From the NCBI RefSeq assembly GCF_014779655.1, contig NZ_JACXYX010000019.1, positions 1-64,000 on the forward strand: a stretch of DNA of 64,000 nucleotides, in the 5' to 3' direction. The notes under the pieces are model-generated. The model saw nothing but the letters and a program-made list of their open reading frames with translations. It ran no database searches and had not been told where the DNA came from. The stretch comes from Nocardioides ganghwensis (GTDB lineage Bacteria; Actinomycetota; Actinomycetes; Propionibacteriales; Nocardioidaceae). Made by a program: the position numbers and the translations under genes. Shown piece by piece: positions 35,179 through 43,903 of the stretch; position 1 is the first letter of the stretch, and each line of letters begins with the position of its first letter.

Positions 35179-36290
35179 GCGGGCACCACCGCGCGGGTGG
35201 CCGAGATCGTGGCCGAGCCGACGACGCGGGTGCCGTCGTAGATCACGGCCGCCTGACCGGGCGCGATGCCTTCGGCGGGGTCGAGCAGGTCGATCTCGAC
35301 GCGGTCGCCGGAGACCTCCACGACCGCGCGGTGCTCGGCACCGTGGGCGCGCAGCTGCACGGTGCCCTCAACCCGCTCGGGCACCGTGCCGCACCAGCGC
35401 GGCCGGATGCCCGACACGTGGTCGACCGCGAGCCGTTCGCGCGGACCGACGGTGACGGTGCCGCTGACCGGCTCGATGTCGAGGACGAAGCGCGGCTTGC
35501 CGTCGGCGGCCGGGACGCCGAGCCGGAGACCGCGGCGCTGGCCGATCGTGAAGCCGTAGGTGCCGGCGTGGCTGCCGACAGTCTCCCCCGTCGTGACGTC
35601 GACGATGTCGCCCGCGAGCTGTCGCGCCCGGTCGCTCCCCAGTCTCTCCGGGAGCTTCTCGCGCAGCCAGCCCGCGTTGTCGCCGTCGGCGACGAAGCAG
35701 ATGTCGTGCGAGTCGGGCTTGTCGGCCACCAGCAGCCCGCGGGCCTCGGCCTCGCGGCGCACCGCCGGCTTGTCGGTGTCGCCCAGCGGGAACAGCGAGT
35801 GGCGCAGCTGCTGCTGGTCGAGCACCCCGAGGACGTAGGACTGGTCCTTGGCGTGGTCGGTCGCCCGGTGCATCTCGATCAGGCCGTCGGCCCCTGTGCG
35901 CAGCTGGGCGTAGTGGCCCGTCGCGACGGCGTCGAAGCCCAGCGCCAGCGCGCGGTCGAGGACCGCCGCGAACTTGATCTTCTCGTTGCAGCGCAGGCAC
36001 GGGTTGGGCGTGCGCCCGGCGGCGTACTCGTCCATGAAGTCCTCGACCACGTCCTCGTGGAAGCGGTCGGAGAGGTCCCAAACGTAGAACGGGATGCCGA
36101 TGACGTCGGCGGCGCGACGCGCGTCGTTGCTGTCCTCGATGGTGCAGCAGCCGCGTGCCCCGGAGCGGTAGGACGCCGGGTTGCGGCTCAGCGCGAGGTG
36201 CACGCCGGTCACCTCGTGACCCGCCTCGACGGCGCGTGCGGCGGCGACGGCGGAGTCCACCCCGCCGGACATCGCGGCGACGACCTTCAT
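35175..36290 (-). CDS. mnmA: tRNA-specific 2-thiouridylase
   Basis: 371 residues. PP-loop SGGVDS at residues 8-13, catalytic Cys98 in NPCLRCNEKIKF and the second Cys198 in SHDICFV, GHYAQ and GQRRGL motifs, then a C-terminal beta barrel. It makes 2-thiouridine at wobble U34 of tRNA Lys, Glu and Gln with sulfur from a cysteine desulfurase, which is encoded 9 bases upstream. Here a CC pair (residues 48-49) precedes IEDSNDARR, as is usual in actinobacterial members. Confidence 0.96.
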   Translation of the reverse strand: MKVVAAMSGGVDSAVAAARAVEAGHEVTGVHLALSRNPASYRSGARGCCTIEDSNDARRAADVIGIPFYVWDLSDRFHEDVVEDFMDEYAAGRTPNPCLRCNEKIKFAAVLDRALALGFDAVATGHYAQLRTGADGLIEMHRATDHAKDQSYVLGVLDQQQLRHSLFPLGDTDKPAVRREAEARGLLVADKPDSHDICFVADGDNAGWLREKLPERLGSDRARQLAGDIVDVTTGETVGSHAGTYGFTIGQRRGLRLGVPAADGKPRFVLDIEPVSGTVTVGPRERLAVDHVSGIRPRWCGTVPERVEGTVQLRAHGAEHRAVVEVSGDRVEIDLLDPAEGIAPGQAAVIYDGTRVVGSATISATRAVVPA

Positions 36291-36299
36291 GCCGCCACC

Positions 36300-37481
36300 T
36301 CAGCGCGCCCGCGCGGCCCGGGCGCGCTCGACGACCGGACCGATCGCCTCGACGAGCCGGTCGACGTCGCCGGGGGTGGTGGTGTGGCCGAGCGAAAACC
36401 GCAGCGAGTGGCGGGCCTGGTCGTCGTCGCAGCCCATGGCGAGCAGGACGTGGGAGGGCTGGGGCACACCCGCGGAGCAGGCCGAGCCCGTGGAGCACTC
36501 GATGCCGCGGGCGTCGAGCAGCATCAGCAGGGAGTCGCCCTCGCAGCCGGGGAAGCCGATGTGCGCGTTGCCGGGCAGCCGCCGCGGACCGGACGGCGTG
36601 CCGTGGAGGTGGGCGTCGGGGACGACCTCGATGACGCGGCGCACGAGGTCGTCGCGCAGCGCGGCGACGCGCACGGCGTGCTCGTGCTGGTGCTTGACCG
36701 ACTCCTCGACCGCGGCGGCGAGGCTGGCGATGGCCGGCACGTCGAGGGTGCCGCTGCGGATGTCGCGCTCCTGCCCGCCGCCGTGCACGAGGGCGCTCAC
36801 GGCCACGTCGCGGCGTACGACGAGGGCGCCCACGCCGTACGGGCCCCCGACCTTGTGGCCGGTGAAGGTGAGGGCGTCCACGCCGGAGGCGGCGAAGTCG
36901 ACGGGCACCTGGCCGAGCGCCTGCACGGCGTCGGTGTGCACCGGGATCGCGTGCTCGGCGGCGAGGGCGACGACCTCGTCGATCGGCTGCAGCGACCCGA
37001 CCTCGTTGTTGGCCCACATCACCGAGATCAGCGCGACCGAGCCGGGGTCCCGCTCCACCGAGTCGCGGAGCGACCGGACGTCCAGCACGCCCTCGGACGT
37101 GACCGGGAGCAGCTCGACGTCGGCGCCGTCGCTCTGCGCGAGCCAGTGCAGCGGGTCGAGCACCGCGTGGTGCTCGATCGCGGTCGACAGGATGCGCGTA
37201 CGCCGCGGGTCCTCCGCACGTCTCGACCAGAAGATGCCCTTGATGGCGAGGTTGTCGGACTCGGTGCCGCCAGAGGTGAAGACCACGTCCCCCGGACGGG
37301 CGCCGATGACGCCGGCGATCGTCTCGCGCGACTCCTCGACCACCCGACGGGCGCCGCGGCCCGAGGCGTGCAGCGAGCTGGCGTTGCCGACGCCCGTGAG
37401 CTGCCGGGTCATCGCCTCGACCGCGACCGGCAGCATGGGCGTGGTCGCGGCGTGGTCGAGGTAGACGAGCGGCTGCTTCAT
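36300..37481 (-). CDS. Cysteine desulfurase (NifS/IscS family)
   Basis: 393 residues. PLP lysine Lys210 in TFTGHKVGGPYG, FTSGGTESDNLAI (PLP phosphate site) and active-loop Cys335 in CSTGSACSAG. It liberates sulfane sulfur from cysteine. Position directly before mnmA (9 bases) indicates that it supplies sulfur for tRNA 2-thiolation, as in other actinobacteria with an iscS-mnmA pair. First gene of a four-gene minus-strand operon. Confidence 0.94.
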   Translation of the reverse strand: MKQPLVYLDHAATTPMLPVAVEAMTRQLTGVGNASSLHASGRGARRVVEESRETIAGVIGARPGDVVFTSGGTESDNLAIKGIFWSRRAEDPRRTRILSTAIEHHAVLDPLHWLAQSDGADVELLPVTSEGVLDVRSLRDSVERDPGSVALISVMWANNEVGSLQPIDEVVALAAEHAIPVHTDAVQALGQVPVDFAASGVDALTFTGHKVGGPYGVGALVVRRDVAVSALVHGGGQERDIRSGTLDVPAIASLAAAVEESVKHQHEHAVRVAALRDDLVRRVIEVVPDAHLHGTPSGPRRLPGNAHIGFPGCEGDSLLMLLDARGIECSTGSACSAGVPQPSHVLLAMGCDDDQARHSLRFSLGHTTTPGDVDRLVEAIGPVVERARAARAR

Positions 37482-37553
37482 GACCTGCCAAGCCTACGGG
37501 GCGACCCTCGCGAACCCGGCCCGAGTGTCGTGCTGACCACCTAGGCTTCCCCC

Positions 37554-38807
37554 GTGCGCGCATCCCGGGCCTGGCTCGCCTGCCTCCTCCTGCTGCCGAC
37601 GGCCGCCTGCCAGGGCGGTACGCCCGCTCCGGACGAGCCCAGCCACCCCGGCCTGCCGGAGCGCTCCGGACCGCCCGCGGGCATGGACGAGTCCCTCCGC
37701 GACGCCGCGCTCGAGCTCGTGGAGACACGCGAGCAGGCCCTGGTCGACGGTGACCGTGACGCCTTCCTGGCCACCATCGACCCCTCGGCGAAGGAGTTCG
37801 CCCGGACGCAGGCCCGGTGGTGGGACAACATCGCCCGGCTGCCGGCCACCGACCTGTCCCTCGAGCTCGGCGACGAGGGCGTCATGACGCGCGTCCACGG
37901 CGAGGGAGACCTGCAACTGCCGGTCGACTTCACGATGCGTCTCGACGGCTACGACGAGCACGCCGTGACCCAGCCGCTGATCTACACGTTCGTGGGCGAC
38001 GAGGACGAGGTGCTGCTCACCAGCGACCGCAACCTCCAGAACGACGCGCTCACCGGCTGGCTCCCCGCCCCGTGGGACGTCGCCGCGATCACCGTCGAGG
38101 AGTCCGACGGCGTGCTCGGCGTCTTCGACGACGAGACGAAGGACGAGGCAGCCGAGCTGCAGGACGCCATCGTCGCGGCCCGCGACGCCATCGAGCCGCT
38201 CGTGCCCCCGTGGTCCGGGCGGGTCGTCGCCTACGACATCAGCGACGTCGACGCCATCGACAAGATGAGCTCGATGTCGATCGACCGGACTGCCGGTATC
38301 GCGTTCCCGGTCATGGCGCGGCCGGGAGGCAAGAAGGTCGCGGCCCACCGCTTCGCGGTCAATCCCGTCCACACCGACGGCGAGGAGTGGCGGGGCATCC
38401 TCTTCCGCCACGAGCTCGTGCACGTCGCGCTCGGGTCCTCCGACAACGGCAGCCCGCGCTGGTTGAGCGAGGGCGTGGCGGACTACGTCGCCTACTCAGC
38501 GGTCTACGACGTCGACCAGCGCCGCCGTGGCCTCGCCCAGCAGCTCGGGTCGATGGCACCGCGGAGCCTGCCGACGGGGCGCGACTTCTACCAAGGTCGG
38601 TCCCGGCTCAACTACGCGCTCGCCCACCTCGCCTGCGACTACCTCGCCAGCACGCGCGGCGACGACGTTCTCTGGGACCTGATGGACAGCTTCCGCCACA
38701 GGGGCGCCCCGTTCCCCGCCGACGTCGAGGCCCGCGTCCGTGCGGAGCTCGGCATGTCGACGGAGGAGATCGTGACCGACGCGCTCGCCTGGGCCCGGTC
38801 TGCCTGA
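37554..38807 (+). CDS. Lipoprotein gluzincin metalloprotease
   Basis: 417 residues. Lipobox LPTAAC (Cys19), an N-terminal NTF2/Cystatin-like part (about 45-200) and a peptidase-MA-like domain with HELVH (residues 286-290) and a third zinc ligand Glu306 in RWLSEGVADYVAY. This H-E-x-x-H ... E arrangement is the gluzincin pattern. It would act at the outer face of the membrane. GTG start at 37554, divergent from the cysteine desulfurase with 72 bases between. Substrate unknown. Confidence 0.85.
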   Translation: MRASRAWLACLLLLPTAACQGGTPAPDEPSHPGLPERSGPPAGMDESLRDAALELVETREQALVDGDRDAFLATIDPSAKEFARTQARWWDNIARLPATDLSLELGDEGVMTRVHGEGDLQLPVDFTMRLDGYDEHAVTQPLIYTFVGDEDEVLLTSDRNLQNDALTGWLPAPWDVAAITVEESDGVLGVFDDETKDEAAELQDAIVAARDAIEPLVPPWSGRVVAYDISDVDAIDKMSSMSIDRTAGIAFPVMARPGGKKVAAHRFAVNPVHTDGEEWRGILFRHELVHVALGSSDNGSPRWLSEGVADYVAYSAVYDVDQRRRGLAQQLGSMAPRSLPTGRDFYQGRSRLNYALAHLACDYLASTRGDDVLWDLMDSFRHRGAPFPADVEARVRAELGMSTEEIVTDALAWARSA

Positions 38808-38808
38808 C

Positions 38809-39468
38809 TCACGTCATCCGCTCGAGCCAGTCGTGGCCCGGGTACAACCGGCGTACGGCGTCACGCAGCCAGGCCTGCTGCTCCGCACCGAGCAGCGGCC
38901 ACGTCACGGCCAGGTCCCGGTCGTCCTTGGGGCGGTGCAGCACGGCCTTGTAGAGCAGGGTGATCTCAGGTCGCAGGTAGCGGACCCCGTCCTCGGACAC
39001 CCACGTGACGTCGTCGAGCGGGGCGACGTGGTCGGGGTCGCGCTTGCTCGTCCACAGGCCGTCGCGGTCCGGCGTGATCGGCAGGTCGATCACCCACGGG
39101 TCGGCGGCGCTGCGCCGCACCCACACCTGGCTGTGCACGTCGAGCACCTCGGGGTGGCGGTCGTCGAACGGGCGCAGCGTGCCCCCGTGGTTGCTCCAGA
39201 GGTTCCACTCCTCGCCGACGTGCTCACGGAAGGCGTCGAGGTCGCAGGCCAGGACCGAGAGGTCGACGTCCTCGTGCTCGCGCGGCACTCCGGTGAACGC
39301 CTCGATCGACCAGCCGCCGACGATCCACCACGGCCGGGTGAAGCCGGCCATGAAGGCCGTGAGGCCCGCGGGGTCGAGCGGTGCCCAGTCGCCGTACCAC
39401 CGGAAGAACCGCTCGTCCTCCGCGATCTCGGCCGGGCTGCGGTGCAACGGTTCCCGTGCGACGTCCAT
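38809..39468 (-). CDS. Nucleotidyltransferase-like protein (aminoglycoside ANT-like)
   Basis: 219 residues. RPWWIVGGWSIEAFTGVPREHEDVDLSVL carries the GG-S helix start and the Asp-x-Asp metal pair of the NTase superfamily, similar in layout to ANT(2'')-Ia/LinA enzymes that adenylylate antibiotics. A third Asp may be in WVIDLPI. The C-terminal part (RPEITLLYKAVLHRPKDDRDLA) is typical of this family. Intrinsic relatives often have no resistance role. Divergent from the HIT gene; its stop lies one base beyond that of the converging metalloprotease gene. Confidence 0.8.
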   Translation of the reverse strand: MDVAREPLHRSPAEIAEDERFFRWYGDWAPLDPAGLTAFMAGFTRPWWIVGGWSIEAFTGVPREHEDVDLSVLACDLDAFREHVGEEWNLWSNHGGTLRPFDDRHPEVLDVHSQVWVRRSAADPWVIDLPITPDRDGLWTSKRDPDHVAPLDDVTWVSEDGVRYLRPEITLLYKAVLHRPKDDRDLAVTWPLLGAEQQAWLRDAVRRLYPGHDWLERMT

Positions 39469-39505
39469 GGCCTGACGCTAGCGGCGCGCGTGGCAGGGTG
39501 TCCGC

Positions 39506-39976
39506 GTGCACGAGCCCCTCGGATACGACTGCCCCTTCTGCCGCCTCCAGGAAGGGGTCCACGACGAGCACAACCAACCGACGGACGTCGTCGCGGTCAC
39601 CGACCTGGCCTATGCGCGCATCTCCCCGAAGTGGTGGCCGGCCAACGACGGTGCCGCGCTGGTGATCCCGCGCGGGCACCACGAGAACCTCTACGCCATC
39701 CCCGACGACTCGGGGCACGCGGTGTGGGACCTCACCAGGCGCGTCGCGGTCGCGATGCGGGCGGCCTACGGCTGCGACGGGATCTCCACGCGCCAGCACA
39801 ACGAGCCCTCCGGCAACCAGGACGTGTGGCACCTCCACGTCCACGTGTTCCCGCGGTGGGCCGACGACCGGCTCTACGAGCAGCACCGCAGCACCCGGTG
39901 GGTGTCGGCCGGGGAGCGCAGGCCGTACGCCGACCGGCTGGCCGCCGGGCTCGGCCTCGCGCGCACGTTCGGCTGA
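39506..39976 (+). CDS. HIT family nucleotide hydrolase/transferase
   Basis: 156 residues. N-terminal Cys pair (DCPFC, probably zinc with a later His) and the HIT motif HLHVHVFPRW. Such proteins hydrolyse or transfer nucleoside monophosphates from dinucleotides or aminoacyl-adenylates. GTG start at 39506. The MazG-like gene follows 14 bases later, so a shared transcript for two nucleotide clean-up enzymes is likely. Confidence 0.9.
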   Translation: MHEPLGYDCPFCRLQEGVHDEHNQPTDVVAVTDLAYARISPKWWPANDGAALVIPRGHHENLYAIPDDSGHAVWDLTRRVAVAMRAAYGCDGISTRQHNEPSGNQDVWHLHVHVFPRWADDRLYEQHRSTRWVSAGERRPYADRLAAGLGLARTFG

Positions 39977-39990
39977 GGCAGGATCTCGCC

Positions 39991-40308
39991 ATGGACTTCC
40001 ACCAGATGCAGGACCGCGCCCGGACCGTGCGTGCCAGGTACGCCGAGGTCGAGGCCTCGGCCTACGGCCGGTCGTGGACGACCGAGGAGATCATGCTCGG
40101 CTTCCTCGGCGACGTCGGCGACCTCGCCAAGCTCGTCCAGGGCAAGGCGGGAGTCCGCCCCCGCGAGGACCTCGACGAGGCGCTCGCCCACGAGCTCGCC
40201 GACTGCCTGTGGTCCGTCCTGACCCTGGCCGACGCCTACGACGTCGACCTGGCGGGCGCGTTCACCAGCACGATGGACGAGCTCGACGCGGTGCTCGCGG
40301 AGGACTGA
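39991..40308 (+). CDS. MazG-like pyrophosphohydrolase-type protein
   Basis: 105 residues, all helical. Two acidic motifs of the MazG/all-alpha NTP-PPase fold: TEEIMLGFLGDVGDLAKL (E-x-x-D replacing ExxE) and DEALAHELADCLWSVLTLAD (E-x-x-D). The first motif is weaker than in active enzymes (GDVGDLAK instead of EE-GELAE), so activity is uncertain. ATG at 39991. It converges on proB with 9 bases between stops. Confidence 0.8.
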   Translation: MDFHQMQDRARTVRARYAEVEASAYGRSWTTEEIMLGFLGDVGDLAKLVQGKAGVRPREDLDEALAHELADCLWSVLTLADAYDVDLAGAFTSTMDELDAVLAED

Positions 40309-40317
40309 GCCGGCTCG

Positions 40318-41439
40318 CTACAGCAGGACCAGGTCGTCGCGGTGGATGATCTCGCGCTCGTACGCCGCGCCGAGGGCCGCCTTGAGCTCCCGGGTCGAGC
40401 GGCCGAGGAGCGCCGGCAGCTCGTCGGCGTCGAAGTTCACCAGCCCTCGCGCCACCGCGACGCCGGCCGGGTCGAGGAGGTCGACGGCGTCGCCGGCGAC
40501 GAAGCTGCCGTCGACGGCGGTCACCCCCGCGGCGAGCAGCGAGGCCCGGCGCTCGACCACGGCCCGTACGGCTCCGGCGTCCAGCGTCAGCGTGCCCTGC
40601 CCCGAGGTCGCGTGGGCCAGCCACAGCAGCCGCGTCGGGCGGCGCTTGCCGGTCGCCTCGAACAGCGTCCCGACCTCCGCACCGGCCAGCGCGGCCGCGG
40701 CCTGCTCCGCAGACGTCAGCACCACGTCGATGCCGGCGCCGGTCGCGATGCGGGCGGCCTCGACCTTCGTCGTCATGCCGCCGGTGCCGACGCCGGCGGC
40801 GCCGGCGGACCCGATGGTCACCGACGCGAGGTCCTCCTCGGAGCGGACGAGCGCGACGAGGCTCGAACCGGGCCGCGACGGCGGTCCGTCGTAGAGGCCG
40901 TCGACGTCGGAGAGCAGCACGAGCAGGTCGGCGTGCACGAGGTGCGCGACGAGGGCGGCGAGGCGGTCGTTGTCGCCGAAGCGGATCTCTGAGGTCGCGA
41001 CGGTGTCGTTCTCGTTGACGATCGGCACGACCCCGAGCTCGAGCAGCTTGGCGAAGGTCTGGTGGGCGTTGCGGTAGTGGGCCCGCCGGGTGACGTCGTC
41101 GAGGGTGAGCAGCACCTGCCCGGTGACGATGCCGTGCCGGGCGAACTCCTCCTGGTAGCGGTGCGCGAGCAGCCCCTGCCCCACGGACGCCGCCGCCTGC
41201 TGGGCGGCGAGGCCGCGCGGTCGGGCGGTGAGCCCGAGCGGCGCCAGTCCGGCGGCGATGGCCCCGGACGACACGAGGACGACCTCGGACCCTCCGTCGC
41301 GAGCGGCTGCCAGGACCTCGACGAGCTGGCGCACGCGCGCGGGGTCGATGCCGCCGGCGGCCGTGGTCAGCGAGGACGAGCCGACCTTGACCACGACGCG
41401 TCGTGCGGCCGCCACCAGGGCCGAGCGGTCAGTCGTCAC
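40318..41439 (-). CDS. proB: Glutamate 5-kinase
   Basis: 373 residues. Amino-acid kinase domain (VVVKVGSSSLT, VSSGAIAAG, PIVNENDTVAT, FGDNDRLAA, LLSDVDGLYDG, GTGGMTTKVEAARIA), then a C-terminal PUA domain (about 280-360). It catalyses the first step of proline synthesis from glutamate. GTG start at 41439 overlaps the obgE end by 11 bases; the longer frame to 42069 is shadow of obgE. The order rplU-rpmA-obgE-proB is widespread in actinobacteria. Confidence 0.96.
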   Translation of the reverse strand: MTTDRSALVAAARRVVVKVGSSSLTTAAGGIDPARVRQLVEVLAAARDGGSEVVLVSSGAIAAGLAPLGLTARPRGLAAQQAAASVGQGLLAHRYQEEFARHGIVTGQVLLTLDDVTRRAHYRNAHQTFAKLLELGVVPIVNENDTVATSEIRFGDNDRLAALVAHLVHADLLVLLSDVDGLYDGPPSRPGSSLVALVRSEEDLASVTIGSAGAAGVGTGGMTTKVEAARIATGAGIDVVLTSAEQAAAALAGAEVGTLFEATGKRRPTRLLWLAHATSGQGTLTLDAGAVRAVVERRASLLAAGVTAVDGSFVAGDAVDLLDPAGVAVARGLVNFDADELPALLGRSTRELKAALGAAYEREIIHRDDLVLL

Positions 41440-43018
41440 TGCCGTCCCAGTCGGGGTCGTCCTTGGTGCCGATCTCGTAGGACATCGGCCCGACGCCGGA
41501 GCTGCCGGAGCTGCGGTTGGGGCCCTTCTTGCGGCGCTCCTCGTCGAGGCGGCGGGCGACGTCGGCGCGGGCCTCCTCCTCGCTCTTGGTCTCCATCGCC
41601 TCGGCGATGTCGCGGCGCCGGTCACGGGCCGGCCGGTTCTCCCGGAGCCGCTCGTCCTCGCCGCGGCGACCCAGCATCTCGGCGCCGGCCTCGATGCTGG
41701 GCTTGAAGTCGAAGACGACCGAGTTGTTCTCGGGACCGATGATGACGGCGTCGCCCTCCTGGGCGCCCATCTGGGCGAGCTTGATCTCGACACCGAGCCG
41801 GTTGAGGCGGTCGGCGAGGAAGCCCACTGCCTCCTCGTTGCTGAAGTCGGTCTGGCGCACCCAGCGCTCGGGCTTGGTGCCGCGCACCCGCCAGCCGCGC
41901 TGTCCTGAGCCTGCCGAAGGGTCCTCGGTGGCGACGACCTCGAAGTCGTCCCCGCCGTCGACCGCCTTCGGGCGCAGCACGATCCGCTCTGCCTCGGTGG
42001 CCGGCGCGACCTCGCGGGACGCCACGACGATCTCGGCCATGGCGAAGGTGAGCTCGCGCAGTCCGGCACCGGACGCGGCGCTGACCTCGAAGACCTGCAG
42101 CCCGCGGTCGCGCAGCTCCTCGACCACCATGTCGGCGATCTCCTGGCCGTCCGGCACGTCGACCTTGTTGAGGGCGACCAGCCGGGGCCGGTCCTCCAGG
42201 CCGCCGTAGCGGGCGAGCTCGCCCTCGATGACCTCCAGGTCGTCGAGCGGGTTGCGACCGGGCTCGATGGACGCCGTGTCGATGACGTGGACCAGCGCCG
42301 CGCAGCGCTCGATGTGGCGCAGGAAGTCGTGCCCGAGGCCGCGTCCCTCCGCGGCGCCCTCGATCAGGCCGGGCACGTCGGCGACCACGAAGGTCGTCTC
42401 GCCCGCGGTGACCACGCCGAGGTTGGGGATCAGGGTGGTGAACGGGTAGTCGGCGATCTTGGGACGGGCCCGCGAGATCGCGGCGATCAGCGAGGACTTG
42501 CCGGCGCTGGGGAAGCCGACCAGGCCGATGTCGGCGACGACCTTCAGCTCGAGGCGTACGACCAGCTCGTCGCCCGGCTCGCCCAGCAGCGCGAAGCCGG
42601 GAGCCTTGCGCTTGGACGAGGCGAGGGCGGCGTTGCCGAGCCCGCCCCGCCCACCCTGGGCGATGACCATCGTGGTGCCGTGGCCGACGAGGTCGGCGAG
42701 CACGTTGCCGTCGGCGTCCTTGACGAGGGTGCCGTCGGGGACCGCCAGGACGAGGTCCTTGCCGTTGGCGCCGTTCTTGTGGTCACCGGCCCCCTGCCCG
42801 CCGTTGTCGGCACGCCGCTTGGGGCTGTGGTGGTAGTCGACGAGGGTCGTCACGCTGGTGTCGACCTGCAGGATGATCGACCCGCCGTGGCCGCCGTTGC
42901 CGCCGTCGGGCCCGCCGAGCGGCTTGAACTTCTCCCGCTTGACGGAGGCCACGCCGTTGCCACCTCGTCCGGCCGCGAGGTGCAGCGTGACCTGGTCGAC
43001 GAACGTGGGGATGGCCAT
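41429..43018 (-). CDS. obgE: Obg/CgtA GTPase
   Basis: 529 residues. Glycine-rich Obg fold (FVDQVTLHLAAGRGGNGVASVKREK), G domain with G1 GFPSAGKSSL, G2 region DYPFTTLIPNLG, G3 DVPGLIEGA and G4 NKVD, then an OCT domain (RWVRQTDFSNEEAVGFLADRLNRLGVE) and a basic C-terminal extension. It takes part in 50S maturation and stress response. Eight extra residues DPSAGSGQ stand at the start of the OCT domain, encoded by a short repeat-like insert (41898-41922). ATG at 43018; upstream codons to 43048 lie in the terminator hairpin. Confidence 0.95.
   Translation of the reverse strand: MAIPTFVDQVTLHLAAGRGGNGVASVKREKFKPLGGPDGGNGGHGGSIILQVDTSVTTLVDYHHSPKRRADNGGQGAGDHKNGANGKDLVLAVPDGTLVKDADGNVLADLVGHGTTMVIAQGGRGGLGNAALASSKRKAPGFALLGEPGDELVVRLELKVVADIGLVGFPSAGKSSLIAAISRARPKIADYPFTTLIPNLGVVTAGETTFVVADVPGLIEGAAEGRGLGHDFLRHIERCAALVHVIDTASIEPGRNPLDDLEVIEGELARYGGLEDRPRLVALNKVDVPDGQEIADMVVEELRDRGLQVFEVSAASGAGLRELTFAMAEIVVASREVAPATEAERIVLRPKAVDGGDDFEVVATEDPSAGSGQRGWRVRGTKPERWVRQTDFSNEEAVGFLADRLNRLGVEIKLAQMGAQEGDAVIIGPENNSVVFDFKPSIEAGAEMLGRRGEDERLRENRPARDRRRDIAEAMETKSEEEARADVARRLDEERRKKGPNRSSGSSGVGPMSYEIGTKDDPDWDGSDD
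41898..41922. repeat. Short dispersed-repeat-like insert in obgE
   Basis: The minus strand reads GGACCCTTCGGCAGGCTCAG then GACAG. This CCTTCGgCAGGCTCAGGAC type of sequence is a well-known dispersed intragenic element in many high-GC genomes. It is in frame here and adds DPSAGSGQ to Obg. Confidence 0.65.
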
Positions 43019-43048
43019 CAGATTCCTTGCATCGGTGGGTGAAAGCAC

Positions 43049-43078
43049 GAAGGGCGCCCCCAGACAGGGACGCCCCTC
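43049..43078 (-). terminator. Hairpin between rpmA and obgE
   Basis: RNA stem GAGGGGCGTCCC / GGGGGCGCCCTTC with a 5-base loop (12 pairs with G-U), 40 bases past the rpmA stop. It may terminate or attenuate transcription between the ribosomal genes and obgE. Confidence 0.65.
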
Positions 43079-43117
43079 GCAATAGAGCTCAGTGCAGAAG
43101 TGCTCGGTGTCGCGTCG

Positions 43118-43372
43118 TCACTCGCCGGGGACGATGTTGACGACCTTGCGGCCACGGCGGGTGCCGAACTCGACGGCGCCGGCCTGCAGGGCGAACAGGG
43201 TGTCGTCGCCGCCGCGACCCACGCCGGTGCCCGGGTGGAAGTGCGTGCCACGCTGGCGGACGATGATCTCGCCGGCGCCGACGACCTGGCCGCCGAAGCG
43301 CTTCACGCCGAGGCGCTGCGCGTTGGAGTCACGACCGTTCTTGGTGCTCGCGGCACCCTTCTTGTGAGCCAT
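43118..43372 (-). CDS. rpmA: 50S ribosomal protein L27
   Basis: 84 residues. MAHKKGAASTKNGRDSNAQRLGVK and the GTHFHPG and DDTLFALQAG motifs are diagnostic. L27's N-terminus reaches the peptidyl-transferase centre. It follows rplU by 45 bases in the conserved rplU-rpmA pair. Confidence 0.98.
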   Translation of the reverse strand: MAHKKGAASTKNGRDSNAQRLGVKRFGGQVVGAGEIIVRQRGTHFHPGTGVGRGGDDTLFALQAGAVEFGTRRGRKVVNIVPGE

Positions 43373-43417
43373 TGTTCAGTCCTTCTGAAGAGACTTGGTC
43401 GACCTCGAGCGGAGCGC

Positions 43418-43717
43418 TCAGAGGGAGATGTCGGTGACCTTGACCTGGGTGTACTTCTGGCGGTGACCCTGGCGCTTCTTGTAGCCGGTCTTGTTCTTGT
43501 ACTTCTGGATGATGATCTTCGGGCCCTTGGTGCGGCCGGTGACCTCGACGGTCACGCTCGCCTTGTCGAGGCCGGTCGCGGTCACCTTGTCACCGTCGAC
43601 CACCATCACCACGGGAAGGGTGAGGGTGTCGCCGGCGGCGGCCATCGCGTCGATCTCGATGACGTCGCCCACGGCAACCTTCTGCTGCTTGCTGCCACTG
43701 CGCACGACTGCGTACAC
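43418..43717 (-). CDS. rplU: 50S ribosomal protein L21
   Basis: 99 residues. MYAVVRSGSKQQKVAVGD, then IIIQKYKNKTGYKKRQGHRQKYTQVKV, the typical basic rRNA-binding loop of L21. GTG start at 43717 preceded by GAGGAGAG. First gene after a candidate promoter in the rne-rplU spacer. Confidence 0.98.
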   Translation of the reverse strand: MYAVVRSGSKQQKVAVGDVIEIDAMAAAGDTLTLPVVMVVDGDKVTATGLDKASVTVEVTGRTKGPKIIIQKYKNKTGYKKRQGHRQKYTQVKVTDISL

Positions 43718-43815
43718 GGCGAGTCACTCTCCTCGATACGGACTTCAGGTAGAAAACTTGCGGGACTGCGCACGACACCGCCTGGTGGGGCGACTACGCC
43801 GCGTGGCGGGCGCGC

Positions 43816-43845
43816 AGAATCGGTGCGTCGAACACCGAGGGTCAA
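43816..43845 (-). promoter_or_regulatory. Candidate promoter of rplU-rpmA
   Basis: On the minus strand TTGACC (43840-43845) and GATTCT (43816-43821) are spaced by 18 bases, about 100 bases upstream of the rplU start and after the rne terminator hairpin. Resembles a housekeeping sigma promoter. Confidence 0.45.
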
Positions 43846-43859
43846 GACTACGGGATCGG

Positions 43860-43889
43860 GTGCCGACCGGGCAAAACGAGGTCGGCCAC
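43860..43889 (-). terminator. Hairpin after rne
   Basis: RNA arms GTGgCCGACC and GGTCGGCAC pair (9 pairs, one bulge) with a T-rich loop, 14 bases after the rne stop. Likely terminator of the rne transcript. Confidence 0.55.
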
Positions 43890-43903
43890 CCCGGGTCTGG
43901 TCC

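Noticed and set aside
38809..39468. Aminoglycoside resistance gene
   Set aside because: Fold resembles ANT enzymes, but chromosomal relatives are common and nothing nearby suggests resistance; kept as a nucleotidyltransferase-like protein.
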